Part shown: positions 10,799 through 22,660 of the stretch, piece after piece
Position numbering within the stretch: position 1 is the stretch's first letter
Layout of the letters: the number at the start of each line of letters is the position of its first letter
Source of the DNA: Polychytrium aggregatum
Taxonomy: Eukaryota; Chytridiomycota; Chytridiomycetes; Polychytriales
Direction: 5' to 3'
Assembly: GCF_025602895.1 (NCBI RefSeq)
Contig: NW_026516215.1
Location: 744,001-808,000, forward strand
Length of the DNA: 64,000 bases
The notes under the pieces: generated by a model
The model's database searches: none
Told to the model about the DNA's origin: nothing
The model's input: the letters and a program-made list of their open reading frames with translations, nothing else
Translations under genes and position numbers: made by a program

Positions 10799-11339
10799 AT
10801 GGCCACCACCGTTACCATCGAGGCGCCAGAGTGTGTGTCGGCAGCGCGGCTCGGCTTTCCCATTGTCCGGGAGGCCGAGATTGACGATGCCACCGACGCG
10901 AATTGCTATAACATGGATCCGTTCTTCAACTGCAACGGAGATGGCTCTCCAGGGCGAATCGAAGGCAGACGCAGTGTCTGCATTCCATGTACTGCTTTGT
11001 GCATTGCACTCTCGGCTGTGCTCGCATCGGAGCGAAGAACGCAGCAGCAGTCATCTCGTGAACTTGCGGCATGCTCGGCTGGCCTGTCCGCAGGACGTGT
11101 GCAGCCCAGGATGCTGCGCCAAGTATCAGAGTGTGCTACAGCCGTCGCTCCTGCGAGGCAGGCGGAAGACGGCTGCGATCAGGAACAAAGTCGGCGAGCA
11201 CATCCAGATCGGAGAGACAACAATTTTTTTCATCCAAAGAAACCGACTGGATCGAGCCGATTGGCCAAGCCACAACCTTGCTGCGCACCACGCCGACACT
11301 GCCACACATATGCACTGCCACACACTTCCAACAGCATGA
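10799..11339 (+). CDS. Small cysteine-containing orphan protein
   Basis: I do not recognise this gene. Two stretches have clear coding character (C/G-rich third positions). Frame 1 begins MATTVTIEAPECVSAARLGF at an ATG in strong context. A second frame around 11045-11230 encodes HLVNLRHARLACPQDVCSPG followed by CCAKYQSVLQPSLLRGRRKT. The only phase-compatible GT-AG pair I find joins 10973 to 11038 (64-nt intron, giving 158 residues), shorter than the other introns here, so the junction is uncertain. The stop lies about 20 bp from the convergent tubulin cofactor B stop. The five closely spaced cysteines could bind a metal, but no known zinc-finger spacing is evident. Confidence 0.4.
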
Positions 11340-11359
11340 CATCGATGTCGCTGCCGGTC

Positions 11360-13036
11360 TCACAGCTCATCGCCAAACAGATCCTCTTCAGGGTAATCGC
11401 CAACTTGGACCTTGTTGGGTCTGAGGAAGGCACCGTACTTGTCGGGGCAGGAAAAGTACTGCACACCCTTGACGCTAATGGCGCAAGCGAGCGGGAGAAT
11501 CCACAGTTTGCGGGAAAGACAGGGATCAACGAGGTTGTCAAGATCGGTGGGATCGCAGCGGCTGGTTCAGTTCGACCAGCCAAAAGGTTCCCCATAGAGT
11601 GTCCGAGCGAGCAGCTCAGTCACCCCGACCACTGAAGCGTAACTCGACAAGATGCACTGGAGTGACCCTGCTCCTACTCACGTTCCGTTGTGCTTTCCCA
11701 AAGGCTCGTCGTACTGAATGCCGACCCAGTACCCGGGCTTGAATTGGGTCTTGCCTGAGTGCAGCCATAACAGGGAAGTGGATTCAGCACAACGTGCGGC
11801 CCCGTCCAATGTGCGAGATGGGGTGGGATCAAATCGTCGGCTGGAGAGTCCAGAGAGATTGGGGCAGTACTCACCGACGAATTGGACAGACCCACGCTTT
11901 GTCAGCCCTTCCTCGGTAACGACCTCGCAGCGGTCGCCAACAGAGATTCCAGCGGCCTCGTGTTCGAACTCGTTCTCAGCATCGGCTTCATCGGGCTGAG
12001 AGGCCGTCTCGGCGTATTGTCGCAGCTTGTTGCGCTTGAGGTAGTCGCGGAGAGTGTCTGGGTGCAGGACCATCAATTGTCAAGTCGCAAGCATTGCAAG
12101 CATTGCAAGCATTGCAAGCATTGCAAACATTGCAAGGCTGGCGAGGCTGGCAAGACTGGCTCGAATCGCATGGCCAGCATGTCACGGATTGCCTGTTGTC
12201 GGTCCAGTTCACACGGCGAGCTGCGCGACCTTTCAGCATCTACGCTGGGAGGGAGGAGATTGCAGGATGTCTCTGCACACACCCATGCCTTCGTCTTACC
12301 CGATCGCTTGTTGTATTCGTCCTCGGTCAGCTCGAACTTTTTCACCGCAGAGAGATCGGTGTACTCGCCGCGGACGCGGTGGGGATTCAGGTCTGTGATC
12401 TGCCACCGAGGGCAAACGAAACGCAGCCAGAGAGTGCGTTAGCTCCCAAGGCTCTTCAGAACCCGATACGGAGCACTGGCCCAGAGGGGGACAACGGCAT
12501 CTTGGGCAAGCTACCAGCAATGGCCAAATGCACACACCTGCAGACGGGCATAGTCCACGACTGGGAAGAAGCCCAGCATCTTGGAATCGTCGTCGAGCAC
12601 ACCCATAAACTCGTCGCTCTTGGAGTACAGCGAGACCTTCATGGTGGAGGCAGGCACTCCTGTGATGGGCTCCAGCCGTTCCTGGAGCGCCGGGGAGGAC
12701 AGCGTTAGGGCATGAACGCATGCAATCCTGTCGAGACCCTGGGCCTTCATATGTGCCCTTGGGGCCGACCTCCAGACATCCGATTCCACTTCGATGGCAT
12801 TGCATCGCTCGATACAGTGTCGTCTCTGCCGACTCCCCCCCCCAAATGGCTGATCCAGCAGCCCAATGTGCCTCGAGCCGGCAGCATGTAGAGACCTTTA
12901 GGCTGGCGATGGTGATGGATTTGCTGAAGCGGCGCTCAGAAGTCGCTGCTTCCGACGAGATGAACAGGGTGACGACCGCGGGACCCAGGCCCGAGATCGA
13001 CATGTTTCCGGCAAGATCGGTGCTGATGGTGGCCAT
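11360..13036 (-). CDS. TBCB: Tubulin-folding cofactor B (UBL + CAP-Gly)
   Basis: Six exons: 13036-12896, 12681-12538, 12399-12300, 12057-11875, 11754-11682 and 11474-11360, giving 251 residues (family about 245-255). The protein works in the chaperone pathway that prepares alpha-tubulin for dimer assembly and acts with cofactor E (yeast Alf1). Residues 1-95 form the ubiquitin-like domain, followed by [20 protein letters not shown] and the helical linker [17 protein letters not shown]. The C-terminal CAP-Gly domain reads ISVGDRCEV...[20 protein letters not shown]...[16 protein letters not shown] and ends [14 protein letters not shown]. Every exon phase closes exactly. The first intron begins GTCTCT and the second GTGTGT, both weak but GT donors. 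It is divergent from the LRR gene. Confidence 0.95.
12091..12135. repeat. 9-base tandem repeat in TBCB intron 3
   Basis: Five GCATTGCAA units lie close to the 3' splice site of the 12058-12299 intron. Confidence 0.88.
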
Positions 13037-13528
13037 GACGGCAGGTGTGCTGAGGCAGGTGTGCTGAGGCAGGTGGGATTGGAGCAGACTTGATCGGCGG
13101 CGGCTGGGATGATCAAGACAACGGGGCGGGGAGCGAGGAGCAAGCCGGGCGGCGCTGATCTGGGGCTGCGGCGACGGCCCATGAGCCCGCCAACCCAATC
13201 GACGGCCGCCTCCTTCCCATCCAGGCCGCCGCCTCCTTCCCATCCAGGCCGCATCCAGCATCTATGTCGCATCCAGCATCTATGTCGCAGCAGCCTCTGG
13301 CATCCTGAGCCGCATTGCCAAGAACGAGTCTTTGCTCTCGGTCGGCAGATTCGGGGGCGAAGCACCACAGCCCAAAGCCAGCACCCCTCGCCTCCTCGCG
13401 TTCGTTCGCTCCTTCGCTCGCTCGTTTGCTAGCTTGCTCCATCGCATCAGCATCGACGACATCTGCCACCAGCAGCACTCTGGCATCGCCCATCTCGCCC
13501 CTGAACATTTTCCTCGGCTGCGTTCCGC
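13037..13528. other. Divergent promoter between TBCB and the LRR gene
   Basis: About 490 bp. Contains short duplications of GGCCGCCTCCTTCCCATCCA and of GCATCTATGTCGCATCCA near 13205-13285. No TATA box is seen. Confidence 0.5.
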
Positions 13529-16285
13529 ATGTCAGCCAAACGCCCCCTTGAAGAACATCCTTCGGACAGCAGCTCGTCCTCTGACAAGATGGCCAGACTT
13601 GGCGATCCTGGTCCGCACTCAGACGCTGCGACCGATCGGCAGGACAGCGCCATATCGACCTCTACCGGCCGTATCTGTGCTGCCCTCGCCAGCCATGACA
13701 TCCTCACGATCCTTGTCTGCAACGAATCCTTCCTGACAGCCCTCGATGCGACGACCCTGGTCAAGCTCCCGGAGCTGGCTCCTCAATACAAGGACATCCT
13801 CTCGCTTCTTTCCAAGGATGGATGGGTCCGCTTTATCTGCTCCAAAGCCGCCGCCGCGCCTGACTGCGGCATGCATGCCGTGCTCCAGAATCTCGGCGAA
13901 TCTATTGATCCCATGGACGTCCTCCGAGGGATCGTCTACTTTCTCACTCGTGTGAAAGGATACCCCCGCAGCTTCGAGGCATACCAGAATGAACTGCCGC
14001 TGTGGTGGGCAGCAGCATCCTCGTCTTCGCTGTGCGATGTACTCGTTGACGGGCTCAGGCTCAAATGCCCCTACAACAAGGATCTTAGCGACGAACAGCT
14101 CTGCGGCAACAGCTCCGCCCACCCAGTGTGGCAGTTCCGGGCGCTTGACAGCTCCCGCATACTCTACTACCATGTCTCCACCCCGTGCTCAGGCGACTAC
14201 GATTGCGAGGGAGGTTGCGATGTGCTATGCGTCGCCCGATTCGCTCATCATCCATTCCATACTGCCGAGCAGGTATCCAACCTCCTTCCGCACGAGAAGT
14301 ACGCCCTCTACACGCGGCCGCTGGGCTATCTTTCTCTCTTCAACTGCTCATTTATGACGATATCCGGCTGGCCTGATTGGCTCGACCATGTGTCGCATCT
14401 CTCCTTCGACTGCGACTCGAATTTCTTCGACACAATCACAAGCCTGGATGGGTTCCCGTTGATGTCGCAGCTAGAAAACCTGACTGTGTCAAGGAACGTC
14501 CCCACCCTCAAAGGCCTCCCAAGCGAGCTGAACTCGTTGAGCGAGCTGGATTTGTCCCAGTGCCGGAGCCTTGCCAATCTCGAAGGACTTGGCAGCGTCC
14601 GCGACCTCACCAAGCTGACGCTACCCGAATCCATCCTCACTCTGGAAGGGCTGCCTCCATATCTGTCGAACCTTTCCCAGTTGGATTTGACCCGCTGCGA
14701 AAATCTGGTTCACCTCAAGGGATTTACAGAACCGCGCTACTTGCAGGTCCTGCAGCTTCCCAAGGGCCTTCGCAGCCTCGAGGGAATGCCACCGTGCATC
14801 AAACCCCTGCAAGACCTCGACCTCTCTGCATGCGTTGCCCTCCGTACTTTGGATGGTCTGTCGCAGCTGCCGTATATCCGAAAACTGCTCCTCCCTCCAC
14901 TCCTCGAAAGCCTTGATATCGTCTACCGGTACATTGATCGCTTATCGACGCTGGATATGCGCCCTTGCAAACTGATTACGTCGCTCGGGCAGTGTCCGTC
15001 CATGAAGAGCATGTACACGTTGCACCTCCCTCCCTCTATCGAGTCCCTGGAGGGGCTGCCCACCCAACTCGGGTCCCTCAGCAACCTCGATATGTGGACA
15101 TGCGACCGCTTGAACTCTCTCAAGGGACTGCCACCAACTCCGAGGCTGTCGCGTCTCAAGCTGCCCCGGCCAAACGGCACTGCAAGAAGTCTATCGGACT
15201 GGATTGCCTGGCTGCGAGAGTCGCCTCAGTGGCAACATCATGTCGACCCGGATGGTCACTTGGTTTCGGTCCTACCAAAGGTGAATGAGTTGTGGACACC
15301 GCTCTCCTTGGGGGCAATCGAAGCTCTCTCGGAAACCTTCCTGTCGGTCCGGCGTCTCCACTTGGCCCTGGATGAGTCTACAAGCCGCCTGGCGCTTCTG
15401 CCGCCGATGCCTTTGGCGAGCTGTGTTTTTCTCCATGGTCCAATGCGCAATCTCATGCAGCTGGCAAGGGGCGCCAGGGCCCTCAACATGATCGAACTTC
15501 GCTGCTGGTATCGTGGAACATTCGTCGGTTTCGAGCACGAGCTGCTCCAGCTGCCGTGGCCCATTCTCTATCTCTGCAAAGAACTGATGAACAACGGTCG
15601 AGTTCCGGTCGTTGCGGTCGCCTCCATGGCCGATCCGGGCCAGAGCAGCCAGCTCGATGAGCCGCAGCAATTCCCAGCCGACGATCAAATCCTGGACCTT
15701 GCTGATGACACAGAACCGATCAACATCCTCATGCCCCCAAACATTGATTCGCTTGAGGGCATGCCTCCCATGATCGACTTCATCCGGTGCTTGAACCTTC
15801 AAAACGCTCAAGTCAAGTCGCTCCAAGGCATGCCAGCCATGGAATCGCTTGAGACGCTACAGCTTGAAGTGGGCGCCACGGATTTGCAAGGAATGCCTCC
15901 AGTGCTGCCGTCTCTCACGACATTCAACATACGCAACTGTGAGCAACTGACCGCACTCAGAGGGATGTCTGCGATGCGCAAGCTGACTCGGCTGTCGCTG
16001 CCCAAGTCGATCTCCACCTTGGACGGAATACCCAGGGACATGGAGAGCCTCGAGGAGATCGATATGAGCGTCTGTGGCAAGTTGAAGACACTCGAGGGCC
16101 TCCCAATCCTACCCCGGCTCAAGAAGCTGGTCTTGCCGTCCAGCCTCAAAATTCTGGGCATTCCAGATGCCCACATCCGCTCCATCACCGAGCTGGATGC
16201 GTCCAGATGTCCGAAGCTTGAGGTTCCCACCTTGGCCCATGAGGATGTCCCCAATCCTGCCATCGACAATGCCGTTACTGTTTGA
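13529..16285 (+). CDS. Large leucine-rich repeat protein
   Basis: An intronless gene of 918 residues, unusual here because nearly every other gene is split. Residues 1-30 are Ser-rich and low complexity. Residues about 50-280 form an N-terminal region I do not recognise. From about 300 to 555, and again from about 735 to 900, there are leucine-rich repeats with a double unit of about 46 residues: one half resembles LTLPESILTLEGLPPYL and the other LSQLDLTRCENLVHLKGF. Conserved points are LEGLP/LEGMP, LDL..C and LP.SI. The segment between the two LRR blocks (555-735) lacks repeats. There is no signal peptide, membrane helix or NTPase motif. LRR arrays of this type bind proteins; a receptor or scaffold role is inference. 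No start upstream of the chosen ATG precedes a stop. Confidence 0.85.
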   Translation: MSAKRPLEEHPSDSSSSSDKMARLGDPGPHSDAATDRQDSAISTSTGRICAALASHDILTILVCNESFLTALDATTLVKLPELAPQYKDILSLLSKDGWVRFICSKAAAAPDCGMHAVLQNLGESIDPMDVLRGIVYFLTRVKGYPRSFEAYQNELPLWWAAASSSSLCDVLVDGLRLKCPYNKDLSDEQLCGNSSAHPVWQFRALDSSRILYYHVSTPCSGDYDCEGGCDVLCVARFAHHPFHTAEQVSNLLPHEKYALYTRPLGYLSLFNCSFMTISGWPDWLDHVSHLSFDCDSNFFDTITSLDGFPLMSQLENLTVSRNVPTLKGLPSELNSLSELDLSQCRSLANLEGLGSVRDLTKLTLPESILTLEGLPPYLSNLSQLDLTRCENLVHLKGFTEPRYLQVLQLPKGLRSLEGMPPCIKPLQDLDLSACVALRTLDGLSQLPYIRKLLLPPLLESLDIVYRYIDRLSTLDMRPCKLITSLGQCPSMKSMYTLHLPPSIESLEGLPTQLGSLSNLDMWTCDRLNSLKGLPPTPRLSRLKLPRPNGTARSLSDWIAWLRESPQWQHHVDPDGHLVSVLPKVNELWTPLSLGAIEALSETFLSVRRLHLALDESTSRLALLPPMPLASCVFLHGPMRNLMQLARGARALNMIELRCWYRGTFVGFEHELLQLPWPILYLCKELMNNGRVPVVAVASMADPGQSSQLDEPQQFPADDQILDLADDTEPINILMPPNIDSLEGMPPMIDFIRCLNLQNAQVKSLQGMPAMESLETLQLEVGATDLQGMPPVLPSLTTFNIRNCEQLTALRGMSAMRKLTRLSLPKSISTLDGIPRDMESLEEIDMSVCGKLKTLEGLPILPRLKKLVLPSSLKILGIPDAHIRSITELDASRCPKLEVPTLAHEDVPNPAIDNAVTV

Positions 16286-16888
16286 TGAGCACCGGGACTT
16301 GGCTCGACAGTTAAAATGCGATTCTCGCAGCCATGGCTACCACCGCCCATCGACGCAACCGCCACTTTCCTCCCTCATAAGAGTGAGGTCAAGACTACTG
16401 TTGTAAAGCACTTTGTATATGTAGGCGTCGTGGTCTCACAAGAGAAAGCAAAGGAAAGAGAAAATAGAGAAAAACCATGCAGTAGTATGTATGACCCAGA
16501 GACTCGAGAGATGCAAAAGCACACAGGGCAATCTTCACAGGAGGGCGAAGGCGGGTGTGTGGGGGGGGGGAGAGAAGGAATCAACCTCGTGCACCCACCC
16601 TCGAGACCAGAATAGCGGCGGAACAGGGCGTTTGCGTCCCTGGAGCCAAACTCGGGCTAGAATTCAGTGAACATGAAAGAAGAAAAGTTGGAGTGGATGT
16701 GTGTTTTTCTTTTGAGGGGGGGGGAGAAAGCTAGTTTCTTGGGGACGAGATGAAGATGGGTTGAAATGGGTGGGCGAAGGGATAGGAGCGACATGAACAC
16801 GGCAGCGTGACTGGGCTGTGGGTCGCAGAAAGAGAGCAGCGGGGCCCCCGGCTTGCATCTTGGAATACAATGCGCGTCGGCCTTCATA
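16286..16888. other. Intergenic region between convergent genes
   Basis: 3' sequences of the LRR gene (+) and the flippase (-). Contains a G9-10 tract at about 16560 and another G-rich tract at about 16718. No gene is supported. Confidence 0.5.
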
Positions 16889-19800
16889 TTATACATCGGA
16901 AGGAGGATCCTCGGACCGCTCTAGCTTTTCTTCTTCCATAATAATGTCGGGATCTGAAGGCCAAATCATCCGCTTCATGCTGTGAGGCGAGGGAAGAGGG
17001 AAAGACAACGTATCACCACCACCGGTGTCAGCAAAGCGGCAACAGTAACCGAGCGGTTGCCGTGGCTTGCAAGCATCCATACAGCCGGACGACCCGACAG
17101 GAGAGCAAACCTGGATGCCACCCGAAGCACGGCCGATACCCCTTTTGATGCGCCACTCGCACTGATACTTACTAGATGCAGATCAAATCCGGAAGAACAC
17201 AGCACACGGGCATGAGCAGACATGTGAGCCAGTAGGCCGGCAGGACGTGCTGGATCTCAGAGGTGCCGTACTCGACCATGTTGAAGACAAAGTCGATAAT
17301 AAACATCACCGCCACGTTGCTGAGGAGCGAGAACGCAATCGTAGACAGGGTCAACCACGTCCATCGTTTCGTCTGTAGCGAATGCTTCAGAAGCACCGTC
17401 AGCAGTACGGGTGTTCCAAAGAGGTAGCATTGGATCCAGTAGCCGGTGCTGTGCCCATTCGGCGCCAGCGTGCCGTCGTAGTTGATCATGTAGACTGAGC
17501 CAAAGATAGCTGGAGCCAAGATCCGGAGCAAAAGAGCGTCAGGACGTTACATGCAACAGCCAGACCGACAGCCAGACCGACAGCCAGACCGACGGCCAGA
17601 CCAACTCATCGCCGCTGGTGAGGCAGCGCAGCAGTGCCGCCCCAGATCCAAGCCTGGAAGAAAAGCTTACCAAAGGCGTGCCAGGCCATACTGGTGCCGA
17701 CTGTGGCGAACCACGTCCAGTTCCAGTACAAGCCCGCTCTGAGCTGCGTATACAGCTCGGGGTACTTGAGGATGCCCTTTTCGGAGACATCCTTTTCGTA
17801 GAGCGACAGGACCAGCGGCGGGAAGAACGTGAAGACAATGTTGAAGAGGGTGAAGAATACCTCCTCATACGCCGTCTGGTTCAGCAGCAGTAGTAGCGTT
17901 GGCCAGATATGGGGCACAGACGTCGGAGCAGCGACGGAGAGCAAAAGTATGTGTGAGGTTCATATACACGGTCGGCAACGGGAGCGATTGACTATGCCAT
18001 GGATGAATGCGGCGCGGCGCGGCACGGGGGCAGATGCATAGACAGAGCGACCTTTCGCTGGAGCGATGGCCAAGAACAGTTGCCGATTCGACACAGATTC
18101 CACATAGATGCCACACAGATTCGACACAGGTTCCACACGGATGCGCGAATGACTGTTCGACAACTCACCATCGCCGACCAGCTGCTTTCAAAGCCGTACC
18201 ACCACTGCACCGTGATGAAGGCCAGGTTCTTGTAGAAGCTGTAAAAGATCAGGGCCGCGAAGCGCATATACGAATATCGGCCATGAACCGCCATCAATCG
18301 CTTCAGGAACCGGAACTCGCCAATGGCATAGTCGGCCGCTCGTACGGCCTGGGTTCCTTCTCGACCCATGATGCCGACACCAACGTTGGCGCACTGGATC
18401 ATCGAGACGTCGTTCGCGCCGTCGCCGATCGAGAGCGTGACCTTCTTGAGCTGAGACCGAACCAATTTGACCACAAGGGCCTTCTGAAGCGGCGTCACCC
18501 GACAGCAGATAACACTGTCGCACCGCACGCCAATGCTGAGGAAGAGACTCGGTAGGCTCGCGCCGCTGTTGAATATGTGTGTCAGGGATTCACCGCTCAC
18601 GACCAAGCTAAACTTGTCGTTCTAGGAAAAACAAAGGAGCCGGTTAGCCCACATCGCAAGGATCTAGCTGGGTCTTGGCTACAAAGTATGGCATCGACAC
18701 CATCGGCAGCGTCGTCGTGAAAGGCCACCCCTACCGGTGACTGGTTGATGGACTGCATCATTTCCTCCATCGCTGACTTGCATGTCTTCTCATTTGCTGC
18801 GTTGAGTTTCAGGATATGGGCATCACGATCCAGCAGCGAGCTGGAGTGGCCAATGTTGATTGCTGTCTCCTGTTTGTCGCCGGTCAACAGCCAAATCTTG
18901 ATGCCAGCCTTCATTCGGATTTCCAGTCGGAGGAAGAGAGGAGCGGACAATGAAAGCAAACAGTTAGACATTCGAGGCGCGGTCTATATCCGTTGGCGAA
19001 TGGTCCCCCGGTTCGGGCCGGATGGCCAAAGCCTTCAAACCAAGCTCAATCGCGCAGCATTATCAAAGGTCGAGAGGGGAGGAGAAAGGCCACGGGTATT
19101 ACCTTCAGCAAGTACGCGATGGTCTCGGGAACTTCGTCCTGGAGCTTGTCCTCAATGGCGGTACATCCCAAGAACTGCATGTCGGTCTCGATGCTCTCGC
19201 ACACGGCTGCGATTTTCTGCTCGCGGGCCGTCAGCGACTGCTCGGCCTCATCGTATTTGATCTTGAAGGTGGCGTACTCCTGCTCAGATAGCTCCTTCCA
19301 TGCGACCATGAGTGTCCGCAGTCCAGACTCGGAAAAGAGCTGGAGTGCCCGCTCGGCCTGTGCGATCCGCGCCGGCGGGTTGACCGATTGATCCGGCGAC
19401 AGACGCGCGAGGATGATGTTGTCTGCGCCTTTGGTATATAGCCGGATGGCTCCGTCGGGCATGCGGGTGATGATGGACATGCGCTTGCGGTCGCTCGAGA
19501 ACTCGAGGATCTGCAGAATCGGATACTCTTCCCGGACACCACAAAAGGTGATGCTGGTGTCGGACTTTGACCGCTTTGTCATGATGACTTCGTTTTGGTT
19601 GATGGCCTGCAGCAAGGCAGTTTCGTCTGGAGACTGCGATTCGTACATCAGCTCGCCAGTGAATTCGTTGACAGACGGGATGGCAGTGTGGCATAGAACC
19701 ATTGTGTGGCAGAACTTGATCAGGGTGTCTTTGTGTGCGGGTGAGATGCTGGGGTCCTGTGAAAGTGTGCACAGTTGACCAGGCCAAGCACAGGTGTGGT

Positions 19801-22660
19801 CGAGTGGGTGAATGAGGCGATCGGAGAGCGCCAACCGCCGCCGTCGGCATTGGGAGAGTCGACAGTCCAGCGTGTTCGGGTGGGAGTAGTTCCAGTCGAG
19901 AGACCGGGTGGGTTTGTTGGGGTCAGCGCATGCATAAAACCGACCATGCCGTTGAATGGGTGGCAAGTGTCGCGACGAGCCCATTGGACAGTCAGATCGC
20001 CACGATTGACGCGGCGATCAGGTCCGGGTCAAGTTCAGAAAGGCAAATGTGACCCACATAACCAAGAGGAAAGTTGGTGTTCACAGTCAGTTTGCGGCTA
20101 TCGAGTCTATATCACAAGATGGCGTGCACTCGACAGGTCGCTATAGCGGATACGGCTCTAACTTCCAGTGTCGACACTATCCCATCAGCGTCGACCTTAT
20201 ACCGTCATCGCCAACGGACCGCTTACCCTCAGAGCGCGCCCAAGCTGGCCTGGTGACTCCATCTCATCGTACACCGAGCCGTTAACAAGCCATTTGGAGA
20301 GCTTCATGCGGTTCTGTGTCAATGTCCCGGTCTTGTCCGAGAATATGTACTCGATAGCGCCCAGATCCTCATTCAAGTTGGAGTTGTTGACTTTCATGCT
20401 GCACTTTTCGGTCGTGCCGTCAATCTTCTCTTTGTCGTACTTCATGTTGTCGTCCCACATGATGAACTGTGCCTGGGCAAGCCGAGCCAGCTCGATCGTG
20501 ACAAAGAGGGATATCGGAATGACGTAGGTGTATATCGAGAAGAAGCCAACGGTGACTCCGAAAACGTGAGTGCTGATGGATGTCTCCACAGGGCCGAGAT
20601 ACCACTCAATGGCATAGTCGTTGGGCTGGGTCTGCATGAACGCCGTCTCTTCTTGGAGGATGGAGATGTAGCCGGAATACTCGAGCATCACACTAGAGAC
20701 AAGCAGCACTGCATTGTAGGCGAACGCAACGAGCACCAGATAGTTTAGCTTGCGCTCCATAGTGGAGGTCTTGCCACCGGTCTGCTTCAGGTTCTTCATG
20801 ATCTTGGTGTCGTTTCCCGTATAGACAACGACAGCGTAGACCCAGTCGGTGTTGCGGATAACAGCACCGCGCAGCACCGCATTGGCAGCAGATAGCGAAG
20901 TCACAGAGGGCGTTTGGGTTTCTGCATCAGGAAGGATGATCCGGCCCTCGAATGTTGTGAGATGCTCGTTGGGGTGCTCGCATTCTATCCGTCCCCTGAA
21001 ACTAACAAAAGACTGTTTCGGGGACCGAGAAACAGTGCGAATTAGCCGCTGCTGCGTGTGCAGGATGGCCGCTGTGGCAAGCAGGGACAGACAAGACGAG
21101 CTCCCCGCGAACGCAGTCTCACCAACCGCAGACAGACGGGTGCGAGCAACGAAGCAAATGGTCACCTGAGGGGTATTCCAGTGATTCAGTTTGGTCGGAG
21201 CGGATTTTCGCTTCAGATTTGTCTCACTGTGGACGGCAGCGGCGAGTGCAACAAAAGCGGAGCGGGGGTGTTAGGTGAGTAGGGTCCGGCAAGGTCCGGC
21301 AGGGTCCCGAAGGATCCGGCAAGGTCCGAGATCAAGTCCGAGAGCGCGCATTGCCCTGGGCGGAAGCGCTGCGAAGCGGGCCGCGTTGGAGTGTGCAGGT
21401 CGATGGTCACAGGCCAGGGATTCTTGCGGGGTCGCTTACCCGTCGAGCTCGGCCGTCTCGATGAAGCAGGTTCCGTCCTCGAAGCTCGTGCTGACGAGGA
21501 TGCAGTCAACAGGAACCTTGGAGCCTTTCTCCATGAATATAACGTCGCCGCGCTGAACATTCATGCTTGATATGCTCAGCTTTTGTCCATCTCGGATGAC
21601 GAAGACTTGCTGGTTGTTGGCCTCCTTATCGGCCTTGTATCTCGACTGTTGCGGCGGGCCGCCAAGCGACGCGGAAGCGAGGGAACCGCAAGATCAGAAG
21701 AGGGGGATATGGGCAACAGGCGGCGCCGCGATATGATCAGCAACGGATCCACAACAGATCCGCAGCATCGGGATTGTGGTGGGCATGTGACGCTTACATA
21801 GTCTTCGATGGCCTCCTTGGCAGCGGTAAAGCCCAGCACAAAGATGAGCGGCGAGATTTGCGTGATCGGCGACAGACTCGATACTTTGGAGATGACCGAG
21901 AGTGCACCGAGCAGAAAGTAGATGTTGTAGAATCGATGAAACTGCAAAGAGCCAAGTCCGACGTTGGCGTTGGCGATCGGCATCGGCATCGGCAATCGGC
22001 GCGGCAGAAGGGATCAAGAGCGCATTAGACACTGGCGACAGGGCATCCAAAGCCATTCATCACGAGCTCGAGCTCGAGCCAGAGTTGAGAGATGCGCCAT
22101 CGATTTGAAACGCGAGGCGGATATATGGTGCACAGATGGTACAAGCACACTCTCGACTGGGTCAGGGAGGTGAACTGGCAATCTAATCGAAGCGCTTGAG
22201 AAGATGCAGGAAAAGAGCCGGCAACGAGGGATGGAGCGCCAATGCTAGAATGGCGGTGGATGCATGCAACCCCAGCAACACCCAGCAACCTCCAGCAACA
22301 CCCAGCAACCTCCAACCAAGACGGCAGCGATCGGTATACCTGGTAGTAGAGCGTGAGCGGCAGGAACGACAGCAGGGTGTATTTGGTTGTGCGGATGTAG
22401 TTGGAGGCCTTTGACCACGAGCCAGGCACCGAGGGCAGCTGGACCACATACGGATTGTCGTCGAGCGTGCTATTTGCTATTTCGTGTACCGACGGGCTGC
22501 CTGGCAGGAACAGCTTCGACATGAGCGACCGCCGCGGGGTGGTGGTTCCGGGAGTTATTACGCCGTCGGCCGTCGAAACGCGCCTCGAAACATGGGTGAT
22601 GGAGGGAGACCGATGTCTGCTTTGGCTGTCGACGACGACGCCGTCCTTTTCCGCCTCCAT
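16889..22660 (-). CDS. P4-type ATPase (phospholipid flippase)
   Basis: Eleven exons: 22660-22340, 21941-21798, 21645-21440, 21226-21166, 21012-20227, 19756-19103, 18908-18735, 18621-18169, 17875-17671, 17509-17173 and 16979-16889. Together they give 1143 residues with every phase closing. P4-ATPases move aminophospholipids from the outer to the inner leaflet of Golgi, endosome and plasma membranes. Landmarks are FHRFYNIYFLL at TM1, the actuator motif ELDGETNLK (built across a splice), the PISLFVTIE segment of TM4, the phosphorylation site FSDKTGTLTQN with Asp at about 470, nucleotide-binding KGADNIIL, EDKLQDEVPETIAYLL, AGIKIWLLTGDKQETAINI, the hinge GDGANDVSMIQ at about 848-853, and the C-terminal transmembrane block with WYGF and WNWTWF. 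Partner Cdc50 is not in the window. The exact P4 subclass cannot be assigned by eye. Several introns hold tandem repeats. Confidence 0.95.
17561..17602. repeat. 12-base tandem repeat in a flippase intron
   Basis: Three to four CAGACCGACAGC units inside the 17510-17670 intron. Confidence 0.85.
18085..18140. repeat. 11-base degenerate tandem repeat in a flippase intron
   Basis: About five units resembling ATTCGACACAG, inside the 17876-18168 intron close to its 5' splice site. Confidence 0.75.
21283..21329. repeat. 10-base tandem repeat in a flippase intron
   Basis: About five degenerate AGGTCCGGCA units inside the 21227-21439 intron. Confidence 0.75.
22267..22316. repeat. 10-base tandem repeat in flippase intron 1
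   Basis: Five alternating CCCAGCAACA / CCCAGCAACC-T units inside the 21942-22339 intron. Confidence 0.8.

Noticed and set aside
20197-21165. Apparent GTG-initiated frame in the flippase gene.
   Set aside because: It is exon 5 read back through intron 4, whose length (153 nt) is a multiple of three.
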